The notes under the pieces: model-generated
Told to the model about the DNA's origin: nothing
Database searches by the model: none
What the model saw: only the letters and a program-made list of their open reading frames with translations
NCBI GenBank assembly: GCA_016786885.1
Contig: JAEUVO010000082.1
Coordinates: forward strand, 52,940-116,939
Direction: 5' to 3'
DNA: 64,000 bases
Source of the DNA: Chitinophagaceae bacterium
Lineage (GTDB): Bacteria > Bacteroidota > Bacteroidia > Chitinophagales > Chitinophagaceae
Shown here: one piece after another, positions 57,281 through 64,000 of the stretch
How positions within the stretch are numbered: position 1 is the first letter of the stretch
How the letters are laid out: each line of letters starts with the position of its first letter
Position numbers and translations under genes: made by a program

Positions 57281-58411
57281 TTATTTATTGATATACTCCA
57301 GCACTTTTGAAGTGATGAAATGCAATTGTTCTTCATCCATTTCTGTATGAATAGGTAATGAAATAACCCGCTGCGTTAGCCAATCTGTTACCGGCATTAC
57401 CTGTGATGCAGTATTGAACTGCTCAAACATCTTCTGCTTATGGCCGGGCACCGGGTAATATATCATAGAAGGCACCTGTTGCTCAGCAAGAAACTGGTTC
57501 AAGCCGTCACGGTCAACACCTTCCAATACCAAAGTATATTGGTGAAACACATGATGTGAATAAGGCGCCCTATAAGGTGTTTTAATTTTTTCATTACCGG
57601 CAAACGCTTTATCATAAAAATCTGCCGCCTTTCTTCTTGCCACAATATACTCATCAAGGTGTTTCAGTTTGATATCAAGGATTGCAGCCTGTATGGTATC
57701 CAGCCGGCTGTTGCATCCCACCACGTCATGATAATATCTCTTGCTTTGGCCATGGTTAGCAATCATCCTTAACCGATCAGCCAGTTCATCGTCATTGGTA
57801 AAGATGGCACCCCCATCACCAAATGCTCCTAAATTTTTAGAGGGATAGAAAGAAGTACACCCAATATGACCAATGGCCCCTGTTTTCATTTTTGATCCGT
57901 CAGAAAAAGTATAATCACACCCGATAGCCTGTGCATTATCTTCTATCACATAGAGGTTATGCTTTTTGGCAATTGCCATAATCTCTTCCATTTTTGCGGC
58001 ATGTCCGTACAGGTGAACAGGAACAATGGCTTTTGTTTTGGATGTTAATGCCTTTTCTATTGCCGCTGGATCAATGCAAAAAGTTTGGGGATCTACTTCC
58101 ACAAATACCGGCTTCAGCCTTAGAAGTGCTATTACTTCTGTGGTGGCGATATAAGTAAACGAAGGAGTAATTACTTCATCGCCGGGTTGCAATCCCAGTG
58201 CCATCATAGCGATCTGCAGCGCATCTGTCCCGTTGGCACAGGGAATGGTATGTTTTACACCGATATAATTAGACAGGTTATTGGCAAAATTCTGGACTGG
58301 CTTACCGTTGATAAAAGCCGAACTTTCCATCACCTCAATGACAGCTTTGTCTATTTCAGCCTTAATATTGTGATACTGGGTCCGGGTATCAACCATTTGA
58401 ATCTGCCTCAT
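57281..58411 (-). CDS. DegT/DnrJ/EryC1-family sugar aminotransferase
   Basis: 376 residues. The PLP Lys is K192 in SFYPSKNLGAFGDGG; EDNAQAIG and the N-terminal YIGVKHTIPCANGTDAL sequences complete the family pattern. It aminates a keto-sugar nucleotide. Together with the adjacent WbpA/TviB-type dehydrogenase it could act like WbpE on a 3-keto-uronate, but the WbpB and WbpD equivalents are not seen here, so the exact substrate is open. A TATTTTTG -7-like motif lies at 58440-58447 (minus). Confidence 0.88.
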   Translation of the reverse strand: MRQIQMVDTRTQYHNIKAEIDKAVIEVMESSAFINGKPVQNFANNLSNYIGVKHTIPCANGTDALQIAMMALGLQPGDEVITPSFTYIATTEVIALLRLKPVFVEVDPQTFCIDPAAIEKALTSKTKAIVPVHLYGHAAKMEEIMAIAKKHNLYVIEDNAQAIGCDYTFSDGSKMKTGAIGHIGCTSFYPSKNLGAFGDGGAIFTNDDELADRLRMIANHGQSKRYYHDVVGCNSRLDTIQAAILDIKLKHLDEYIVARRKAADFYDKAFAGNEKIKTPYRAPYSHHVFHQYTLVLEGVDRDGLNQFLAEQQVPSMIYYPVPGHKQKMFEQFNTASQVMPVTDWLTQRVISLPIHTEMDEEQLHFITSKVLEYINK

Positions 58412-58508
58412 AAATGGGTTTACACTGGTTAAAGTGTCGCAAAAATAGTAAAATAAGGCAAGTTTGCACTATTGCCTTTACTTTTGTTACCAATTCAATT
58501 ACAGCGAT

Positions 58509-59774
58509 TTGGCCGTCTTTTTCTACAATATTTTTCTTTGGCTCTTCCGTGCAGGCACATATATAGCCTCTCTCTTCAACCCAAAGGCCAATAAATGGGT
58601 AAAGGGAAGAAAAAATATTTTTAGCAGGCTGGAGGAAGCCATCCCGGTTAATGAAAAAATAATATGGATGCACTGTGCCTCCCTGGGAGAATTTGAACAG
58701 GGAAGACCTTTGCTTGAAAATATCAAAAATCAATACCCGGCTTACAAAATCCTCCTGACGTTCTTCTCCCCTTCCGGGTATGAAATACAAAGGAATTATC
58801 ATGGTGCTGACTGGGTGTTTTATTTACCCATGGATAGCCCGGGGAATGCCCGCCGGTTTCTTGAAATAGTGCATCCTTCACTGGTGATCTTTGTAAAATA
58901 TGAGTTCTGGTACTACTATCTCAAGAAAATAAAATACAGGAATATTCCTTTGCTCCTTGTATCCGCATTATTCAGAAAAGATATGTCTTTCTTTAAGTGG
59001 TATGGGGGATTGCAACGAAAAATGCTGTCAAGATTCGATCATCTTTTTGTACAAAACAAAGAATCGAAAGAATTGGTCAATGCCATCGGCCTGTCAGGTA
59101 TTTGTACCGTTTCAGGCGACACCCGGTTTGACAGGGTAATTGAAATCGCAGAAAAATTTGAACCTATACCCGGTATCAGTGAATTTATCGGAAATACAAA
59201 AGCCATCATTGCCGGCAGTACATGGCCCGAAGATGAAGAAGTTTTGAAAAATGCTTTTTTAGCACTGGATGACCCTTCTCTCAGCCTTATTATTGCCCCG
59301 CATGAAATAAATGAAAAACACCTGGAAGATATTTGCCGTTTAATCCCATCAGCGATAAGGTTCTCTTTATTTTCTAATGCAATACCTTCTTCAAAAGTGC
59401 TGATCATTGATAATGTGGGTATGCTCTCCAGGCTATATAAATATGGCTGGATTACTTATGTAGGCGGCGGTTTGAAAAATAATGGGGTGCATAATGTGCT
59501 CGAAGCAGCAGTGTATAATAAGATTGTGTTCTTCGGCCCCCATTATCATAAATACAATGAGGCTGTCGGTTTGGTAAAATCAGGCGGGGGGTTGTCATTT
59601 GCAGATGAGAAGAAAGATGGCAATATGCTGAAGCTGCTGATCGAAGCATTATTGACAGATGAGAATGAATTTGAGTTCAGGAGTAAAGCTTCAGGAGAAT
59701 TTGTACGATCACACAAAGGAGCTTCTCAAAAGATCCTTCATTTTATTCAGGAGAAACGTCTCTTAACCAACTGA
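58509..59774 (+). CDS. kdtA: 3-deoxy-D-manno-octulosonic acid transferase
   Basis: 421 residues using the TTG at 58509; no ATG lies in the N-terminal frame, and this start puts the membrane segment (VFFYNIFLWLFRAGTYIA) at the right place. FNPKANKWVKGRKNI, IWMHCASLGEFEQGRPLLE and PMDSPGNARRFL match WaaA. The C-terminal GGGLKNNGVHNVLEAAVYNK is the nucleotide-sugar binding region of this GT-B enzyme. It adds Kdo to lipid A precursor at the inner face of the inner membrane. It overlaps the end of the next gene by 28 bases. Confidence 0.9.
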   Translation: MAVFFYNIFLWLFRAGTYIASLFNPKANKWVKGRKNIFSRLEEAIPVNEKIIWMHCASLGEFEQGRPLLENIKNQYPAYKILLTFFSPSGYEIQRNYHGADWVFYLPMDSPGNARRFLEIVHPSLVIFVKYEFWYYYLKKIKYRNIPLLLVSALFRKDMSFFKWYGGLQRKMLSRFDHLFVQNKESKELVNAIGLSGICTVSGDTRFDRVIEIAEKFEPIPGISEFIGNTKAIIAGSTWPEDEEVLKNAFLALDDPSLSLIIAPHEINEKHLEDICRLIPSAIRFSLFSNAIPSSKVLIIDNVGMLSRLYKYGWITYVGGGLKNNGVHNVLEAAVYNKIVFFGPHYHKYNEAVGLVKSGGGLSFADEKKDGNMLKLLIEALLTDENEFEFRSKASGEFVRSHKGASQKILHFIQEKRLLTN

Positions 59775-60481
59775 TCGAAATGCTGAACTGTATTAGTGCT
59801 GCTGTCCCAACCAAGTTTTACTTTTAACTCACGGCTGATCCAATATTCAGCTTCTGCATAAATATTAAAATTATTGATCGTTTTAATACTCCTCTCGTAC
59901 ATATTTTCATCGCCTCTGAAAAGTTCGTTGATGAACAAAAAACGATCGTTGATACCAACAGCTTTCCGGAGATCTTTCACAGGTGCTTCCTTTAACACCT
60001 CCATCAATTCTGTTTTGCCTTGTTTCAGTTTATCATTTAGTGATTCTGATTGCCCGGTGGTATCATTCACCTCTCTGTCTTTTACCTGGTGTGATAAAGT
60101 GGGTATCTCTGTCATCGGATCAAACACCATATCCAGCTGGCCATTCTTCTGTACCACCGATACTGAGCCTTTATCCACTAATACTGTCTCCCTGACCTCC
60201 CTGGTTTCTTTTCCCTCTTGTGTTGTTTGCTTTTCTACAGGGCGGGGTGCATATTTTTCATATGGGGCAGAAGCAGGAATTTCCGTAATTGCACTTACAG
60301 TACTTGCTGAAGCAGGCAATACTACGGCTACTTTGGCCGTACCCAAACCCTGGGGAGCAGAAGATTTTACCTTCGTCAATTCAAATTGCAATAACTGAAC
60401 CGTGCCAAGCAATAAGGATGGATCAGCTTTGTGTTCAAATTGTTCCTTTAATTTATTGATAAGGATTTCTATTCGTTCCAT
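59747..60481 (-). CDS. Conserved hypothetical protein with C-terminal domain
   Basis: 244 residues, no clear family. The N-terminus (MERIEILINKLKEQFEHKADPSLLLGTVQLLQFEL) is helical. A low-complexity middle (residues about 60-130) rich in A, P, T and V is followed by a conserved-looking C-terminal third with LRKAVGINDRFLFINELFRGDENMYERSIKTINNF. I recall this C-terminal module in Bacteroidota hypotheticals but know no function. No signal peptide. It converges with kdtA, overlapping it by 28 bases. Confidence 0.6.
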   Translation of the reverse strand: MERIEILINKLKEQFEHKADPSLLLGTVQLLQFELTKVKSSAPQGLGTAKVAVVLPASASTVSAITEIPASAPYEKYAPRPVEKQTTQEGKETREVRETVLVDKGSVSVVQKNGQLDMVFDPMTEIPTLSHQVKDREVNDTTGQSESLNDKLKQGKTELMEVLKEAPVKDLRKAVGINDRFLFINELFRGDENMYERSIKTINNFNIYAEAEYWISRELKVKLGWDSSTNTVQHFDQLVKRRFS

Positions 60482-60578
60482 TCATTTATATTTGACGTCA
60501 GCAAAAATTGAGACCCTTTAAAGTTACAAACAGTTTGCCAATAAAATCAATCACTTAACGTCATAATAAATCTTAACA

Positions 60579-61145
60579 ATGTTTATTGAGCCAAATACAA
60601 GCGGGGAACGCCGGGGCAGCATAGAAGTGATATGCGGGTCTATGTTCAGCGGTAAAACAGAAGAGCTGATCCGCCGCCTGAAAAGAGTAAAGATTGCCAA
60701 CCAAAAAGTGGAGATATTCAAACCAGCCATTGATGTGCGGTATGATGAAGTAAAGATCGTTTCACATGATACCAATGCCATTCAGTCTACTCCCATTGAC
60801 AACTCTCAGAAGATACTGCTGATGGCCGGCGACGTGGATGTTATTGGTATTGATGAAGCACAGTTTTTTGATGCAGAGATCGCTAATGTTTGTGATGAGC
60901 TGGCTTTCCGCGGTATCAGGGTTATTGTGGCAGGGCTTGATATGGATTATCTTGGAAATCCTTTTGGTCAAATGCCCTTTATTATGGCCAAAGCAGACTA
61001 TGTAACCAAACTCCATGCAATATGTATGCGCTGCGGAAGTATTGCCAACTACTCTTACCGTAAAATCCCTAATGAGGACCAGGTAATGCTTGGCGCTACG
61101 GATGTGTATGAACCAAGGTGCAGAAAATGTTATCATGATAAATAG
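60579..61145 (+). CDS. tdk: Thymidine kinase
   Basis: 188 residues. P-loop GSMFSGKT at 20-27, catalytic E93 in IDEAQFF, and a zinc site from two CxxC pairs (CMRCG near 148 and CRKC near 184) fit type II thymidine kinases. It phosphorylates salvaged thymidine. A bidirectional terminator lies between this gene and the convergent lipoprotein gene. Confidence 0.94.
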   Translation: MFIEPNTSGERRGSIEVICGSMFSGKTEELIRRLKRVKIANQKVEIFKPAIDVRYDEVKIVSHDTNAIQSTPIDNSQKILLMAGDVDVIGIDEAQFFDAEIANVCDELAFRGIRVIVAGLDMDYLGNPFGQMPFIMAKADYVTKLHAICMRCGSIANYSYRKIPNEDQVMLGATDVYEPRCRKCYHDK

Positions 61146-61174
61146 AAAAAGCGCCGGACGGCGCTTTTTCTATT
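61141..61174. terminator. Bidirectional terminator between tdk and the DUF6263-like gene
   Basis: Perfect 15-bp stem with a 4-base loop (61141-61155 with 61160-61174), including GCGCC / GGCGC and A/T-rich ends that give U-runs on both strands. Confidence 0.9.
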
Positions 61175-61190
61175 TATAGTAATTCTGTTT

Positions 61191-62114
61191 TTATTGTCTC
61201 GCTTTCCCCTTGATCTTTGTTTTTCCTTTCATATCAATGACAATGCTGTTGGTGGCGGCTGTAATATCCATTTCCATATCAGCATTTACCACCAGTCCTG
61301 TTTTACTGTCAACAATAAGGGTGCCTTTTTGATTACCCTTTAATTTTACCTCTTCTTCTGTAGTAACAATCACAGATTTTTCTTCCAGTGTTACCATATC
61401 ACCTTCAATATCAGTAACGGTGTAGGTCGAGGCAAAATTGCCGTTCAACCCGCTACCAACAGCCGTTGTTTTCTCCCAGCTATCCCCCACTTTTACTTCC
61501 TTATTGGGAAAAATATACAATACCCTTTCAAATTGCTCTCTTATTATTTTATCGTTGAACTGCTGATCAAACTGTGATTTCATTTTTTTTCTTGCTTCAG
61601 CTTTCTCTTCAGCATCCAGTCCCATTGATGATATGATCGACTCGGCCATTTCTTTAAATCCGTTTACTTCCAGCACTTTTCCTTCTGCATTTACCTTCAT
61701 GGAAAATTGCTGCCCCTTGATAGCGCTGAACAGGCGGTTTACCATTTCAAAAGGATCCTTTATCTCTCCTTTCATATCAACCGGCTCATCTGTATCCACA
61801 TCAATTTTCATCCCCATCATATCCATTTTCATTTTAAAGCGGTCATATTTTGTTTGCACCGTCTTTATGTTGCCGTCATCCTCTTTTACATCCATAGAAT
61901 AATAAGTAGTCATCCCGATTTTAGTCGGTGTACCCATTATTTCCTGGTCCAGGTTAATGTCCATTTCATAATCATATCCTTTACCCTTCTCAAAATTAAA
62001 TTTCAGCATTTTGGAAGTAGTGGCAGACTTGGTAGACTGGCAGGATTGTAAACCCGCAATAACGCTGAAACCCGCAACGGCAACAGCGATCATTAAAAAT
62101 TTAATATTCTTCAT
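61191..62114 (-). CDS. DUF6263-like lipoprotein
   Basis: 307 residues. The signal sequence ends in LQSC, a near-lipobox (Q at -2 is unusual), so it is probably a lipoprotein. The sequence is rich in beta strands and Met/Lys/Asp (MKMDMMGMKIDVDTDEPVDMKG). The pattern WEKTTAVGSG and TLIVDSKTGLVVNADMEMDI is what I remember of DUF6263, a family without known function. No enzyme motif is visible. It faces tdk across the terminator. Confidence 0.65.
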   Translation of the reverse strand: MKNIKFLMIAVAVAGFSVIAGLQSCQSTKSATTSKMLKFNFEKGKGYDYEMDINLDQEIMGTPTKIGMTTYYSMDVKEDDGNIKTVQTKYDRFKMKMDMMGMKIDVDTDEPVDMKGEIKDPFEMVNRLFSAIKGQQFSMKVNAEGKVLEVNGFKEMAESIISSMGLDAEEKAEARKKMKSQFDQQFNDKIIREQFERVLYIFPNKEVKVGDSWEKTTAVGSGLNGNFASTYTVTDIEGDMVTLEEKSVIVTTEEEVKLKGNQKGTLIVDSKTGLVVNADMEMDITAATNSIVIDMKGKTKIKGKARQ

Positions 62115-62170
62115 TTACTTTTTTTGGCAAATTAGAACAATAAACTAAGACGGAAACTACCGGTAAGTAG

Positions 62171-62178
62171 TATTTTTG
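62171..62178 (+). promoter_or_regulatory. -7 promoter element at the ccmB start
   Basis: TATTTTTG matches TAnnTTTG, and its last three bases coincide with the TTG that opens the ccmB reading frame. Either that TTG is not the start, or the motif is chance. No -33 TTTG is seen. Confidence 0.4.
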
Positions 62179-62850
62179 CCCCCAAATAATTTTATAAGCT
62201 CCTTTCGCCATATACTAACGCTGCTCAAAAAAGACCTGCTGCTTGAAATAAGACAGCAATACAGTTTTTATGGTATTCTACTATATATTGGCGCCACTAT
62301 TTTCGTATTATTCATGGCTATTGAGGAGCCAGAAAGCAAGGTTTGGAACGGGCTTTTTTGGGTGATACAGCTGTTCATTTGTATAAACGCCGTGGCAAAA
62401 AGTTTTTTACAGGAGAACCGGGGCCGGATGCTTTACTTTTATTCCATTGTAAGCCCGACGGTATTTGTTATAGCCAAACTTCTTTTCAATTCTCTGTTAA
62501 TGCTGGTGATGAGCCTGCTGAGCCTGCTGCTGTTTACTCTTTTTTTGGGCAACCCTATGGAAAAGGCTGGACAGTTCATTGGTCTCGTATTACTTGGCGG
62601 TTGGAGCCTGAGCCTTGTCTTTAGTTTTCTTGCGGCCATTGCGGCAAAGGCACAACAGAATGCCGCCATCATGGCCGTATTAGGTTTTCCTATAATCATT
62701 CCGCAACTTATTTTATTAATGCGGCTTTCCAATGCCGCTTTTGCACCACTACTCACTATTCCGACGACAACGGTATTATTATTGATTGCATTGGATGCCA
62801 TGATCATATTACTGGCCGTTATTCTCTTCCCATTCTTGTGGAAAGACTGA
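62176..62850 (+). CDS. ccmB: Heme exporter protein CcmB
   Basis: 224 residues as read from the TTG at 62176. There is no ATG near the N-terminus; ATA at 62194 is another possibility. Six membrane helices fit CcmB, with the N-terminal ILTLLKKDLLLEIRQQYSFYGILLYIG that marks the family. It forms the membrane part of the CcmAB transporter in cytochrome c maturation. ccmA is not next to it in this window. It precedes ccmC by 110 bases. Confidence 0.85.
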   Translation: MPPNNFISSFRHILTLLKKDLLLEIRQQYSFYGILLYIGATIFVLFMAIEEPESKVWNGLFWVIQLFICINAVAKSFLQENRGRMLYFYSIVSPTVFVIAKLLFNSLLMLVMSLLSLLLFTLFLGNPMEKAGQFIGLVLLGGWSLSLVFSFLAAIAAKAQQNAAIMAVLGFPIIIPQLILLMRLSNAAFAPLLTIPTTTVLLLIALDAMIILLAVILFPFLWKD

Positions 62851-62916
62851 TCAGTCTTGTGTTTTTAGTACATACTATATAAAAAGAATTTTTATTCCCG
62901 TTTAGTGGCATCACCT

Positions 62917-62924
62917 TAATTTTG
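62917..62924 (+). promoter_or_regulatory. -7 promoter element before ccmC
   Basis: TAATTTTG matches TAnnTTTG. It includes the TTG at 62922 that would otherwise look like a start codon, which supports the downstream ATG at 62961 as the real start. Confidence 0.45.
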
Positions 62925-62960
62925 CCACACTTTACCCGGCCATATATCTTCCTGGCCAAA

Positions 62961-63680
62961 ATGATGACCGACGCTAAAAACTATATGCACAAGTCCTGGT
63001 GGAAAATAGCAAGTATTGTCTTGCTTGGTTACACTGTTGTGGCTGGTTTCCTGGGAGAGGTTCCAAGACTGCCACTATTGCAGGAAACTATACGGAACCT
63101 GTATTTCCATGTCTGCATGTGGTTTGCCATGATGATCCTGTTTACCGTCTCAGTGGTGAATGCTGTTCGTTATCTCCGGACCTTCAACCTGAAGTATGAT
63201 ATTTATGCCCGGCATTTTGCGGTTGTAGCTATTGTTTTTGGGTTGCTTGGCTATTTAACCGGGGCTATCTGGGCTTCCTATACCTGGGCCGACCCAAATA
63301 AACCTGCTTATAATTCTTTCAGCACTATAGCAAGAGACCCAAAGCTTATAGGTGCTGCCATCGCATTGCTGGTATACTTTGCTTACCTCATACTGCGGGA
63401 TTCAATACAGGATATTGATAAAAAAGCAAGGATAAGTGCCGTGTATAACATTTTTGCTTACGCTATTTTATTTCCTTCCATCTGGATATTACCGAGAATC
63501 TTACCCAGCCTTCACCCGGGCAATGAAGATAACCCTGCGCTGGATGTTAAAAATGATATCAGCGGATCTATGAGAATAGTGTTTTACCCGGCCGTTATCG
63601 GATGGACCTTACTGGGAGTATGGATCGCTACATTAAAGATCCGTTTCACTTTACTGAAAGAAAAAAAGATGCTATCATGA
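62961..63680 (+). CDS. ccmC: Heme-handling protein CcmC (CcsA family)
   Basis: 239 residues from the ATG at 62961 (a second ATG follows immediately). Six membrane helices. H in NLYFHVCMWFAMM after helix 1 is the usual heme ligand, and RISAVYNIFAYAILFPSIW plus SLHPGNEDNPALD fit CcmC of Bacteroidota. The tryptophan-rich WGxWWxxDPKL loop is not normal: the segment reads WASYTWADPNKP and later DPKL. The stop overlaps the next gene (ATGA). It passes heme to the cytochrome c chaperone in the periplasm. Confidence 0.85.
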   Translation: MMTDAKNYMHKSWWKIASIVLLGYTVVAGFLGEVPRLPLLQETIRNLYFHVCMWFAMMILFTVSVVNAVRYLRTFNLKYDIYARHFAVVAIVFGLLGYLTGAIWASYTWADPNKPAYNSFSTIARDPKLIGAAIALLVYFAYLILRDSIQDIDKKARISAVYNIFAYAILFPSIWILPRILPSLHPGNEDNPALDVKNDISGSMRIVFYPAVIGWTLLGVWIATLKIRFTLLKEKKMLS

Positions 63681-63892
63681 ATAGTACTAAAAAAATAACC
63701 GCTTTGCTGGCAACATTTTTTTTATCCTTTATCACTTTTGCACAGGATAAAAAAACAGAGATGGCCGATATGATGAAAGAAAACGGCCGCATTTATGTGG
63801 TGGTGGCGGTGGTGCTTACGATTCTCATCGGGCTTATTTTATACATGGTACGGTTGGACAAAAAAATAAGCAGGCTGGAAAAGGAAAACTGA
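63677..63892 (+). CDS. ccmD: CcmD-family small membrane protein
   Basis: 71 residues from the ATG at 63677, overlapping the ccmC stop. A cleavable-looking signal (MNSTKKITALLATFFLSFITFA) is followed by a short linker and one membrane helix (IYVVVAVVLTILIGLILYMV) with a basic end (RLDKKISRLEKEN). The signal peptide before the helix is the Bacteroidota form of CcmD. It likely holds CcmC in the heme-transfer complex. Confidence 0.8.
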   Translation: MNSTKKITALLATFFLSFITFAQDKKTEMADMMKENGRIYVVVAVVLTILIGLILYMVRLDKKISRLEKEN

Positions 63893-63900
63893 TTTACTGC

Positions 63901-63942
63901 AGGGATATGGTTTATTATTATTATGCCTCCGTATCCCTTTTC
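63901..63942 (+). terminator. Probable terminator after ccmD
   Basis: AGGGATA (63901-63907) pairs with TATCCCT (63932-63938), followed by TTTTC. The loop is long (24 bases), so it is a weaker call. Confidence 0.5.
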
Positions 63943-63976
63943 GCTATAACGATTGCTAAAACTTAAAAAAGAAATC

Positions 63977-64000
63977 ATGTCAGACAATTACAGTTTTTTT
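63977..64000 (+). CDS. Start of a gene cut by the window edge
   Basis: ATG at 63977 and an open frame MSDNYSFF up to the last base. The YSFF opening recalls Glu/Leu/Phe/Val dehydrogenases of this phylum, but eight residues are not enough to say more. Confidence 0.4.

Overview
The window reads as chromosomal DNA of a member of Bacteroidota, most likely the family Chitinophagaceae. The reasons are promoters of the TTTG-N17-20-TAnnTTTG type, almost no Shine-Dalgarno sequences except a consensus one before rpsU, a PorU-type C25 peptidase paired with a PorV-like barrel, Bacteroidota-style CcmB/CcmC/CcmD, an HscA with a long N-terminus, and many small palindromes in the spacers. No rRNA operon, insertion sequence, prophage or CRISPR array is visible. 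Gene density is high and nearly all genes look intact.

Layout. 1-8.5 kb holds envelope and housekeeping genes: a sugar transferase cut by the window edge, a secreted M1 peptidase, a GNAT protein, ispD, a beta-aspartyl peptidase, a heptose-7-phosphate kinase and an OmpH-like chaperone. 8.6-25.7 kb is the transcription and translation core, mostly on the minus strand. It can be read as separate transcription units: rpsU-xerC-hpf; tRNA-Thr/Tyr/Gly/Thr-tuf-tRNA-Trp-secE-nusG; rplK-rplA-rplJ-rplL; and rpoB-rpoC. Terminators end the hpf, nusG, rplL and rpoC units, and promoter motifs precede the tRNA-tuf, rplK and rpoB units. A helix-hairpin-helix gene and a secreted orphan split rplL from rpoB.

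25.8-34.9 kb starts with riboflavin synthase and continues into a tightly packed run: acyltransferase-3, a CsbB/GtrB-like glycosyltransferase, a methyltransferase, a desaturase, a zinc-ribbon methyltransferase, a YfhO-like protein and a GT-C-like membrane protein. This looks like an uncharacterised lipid-linked glycosylation or glycolipid system and is the best candidate here for something new. 34.9-44 kb carries hscA, a FkbM-like methyltransferase and the PorU2-like/PorV-like pair. 44.2-54.4 kb has tyrS, then a cyanophycin region (cyanophycinase, amino-acid permease, CphA) that also holds a secreted VWA-like protein and a Tat-exported PLP enzyme. The beta-aspartyl peptidase at 5-6 kb would complete cyanophycin breakdown.

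54.4-60.5 kb has tRNA-Gln, nucleotide-sugar genes (rfbD, rfbC, a UDP-sugar dehydrogenase, a DegT aminotransferase) and kdtA for the Kdo step of lipopolysaccharide. 60.5-64 kb has tdk, a DUF6263-like lipoprotein and ccmB-ccmC-ccmD for cytochrome c maturation, then the first codons of another gene. All function assignments rest on motif reading by eye; no database search was possible.
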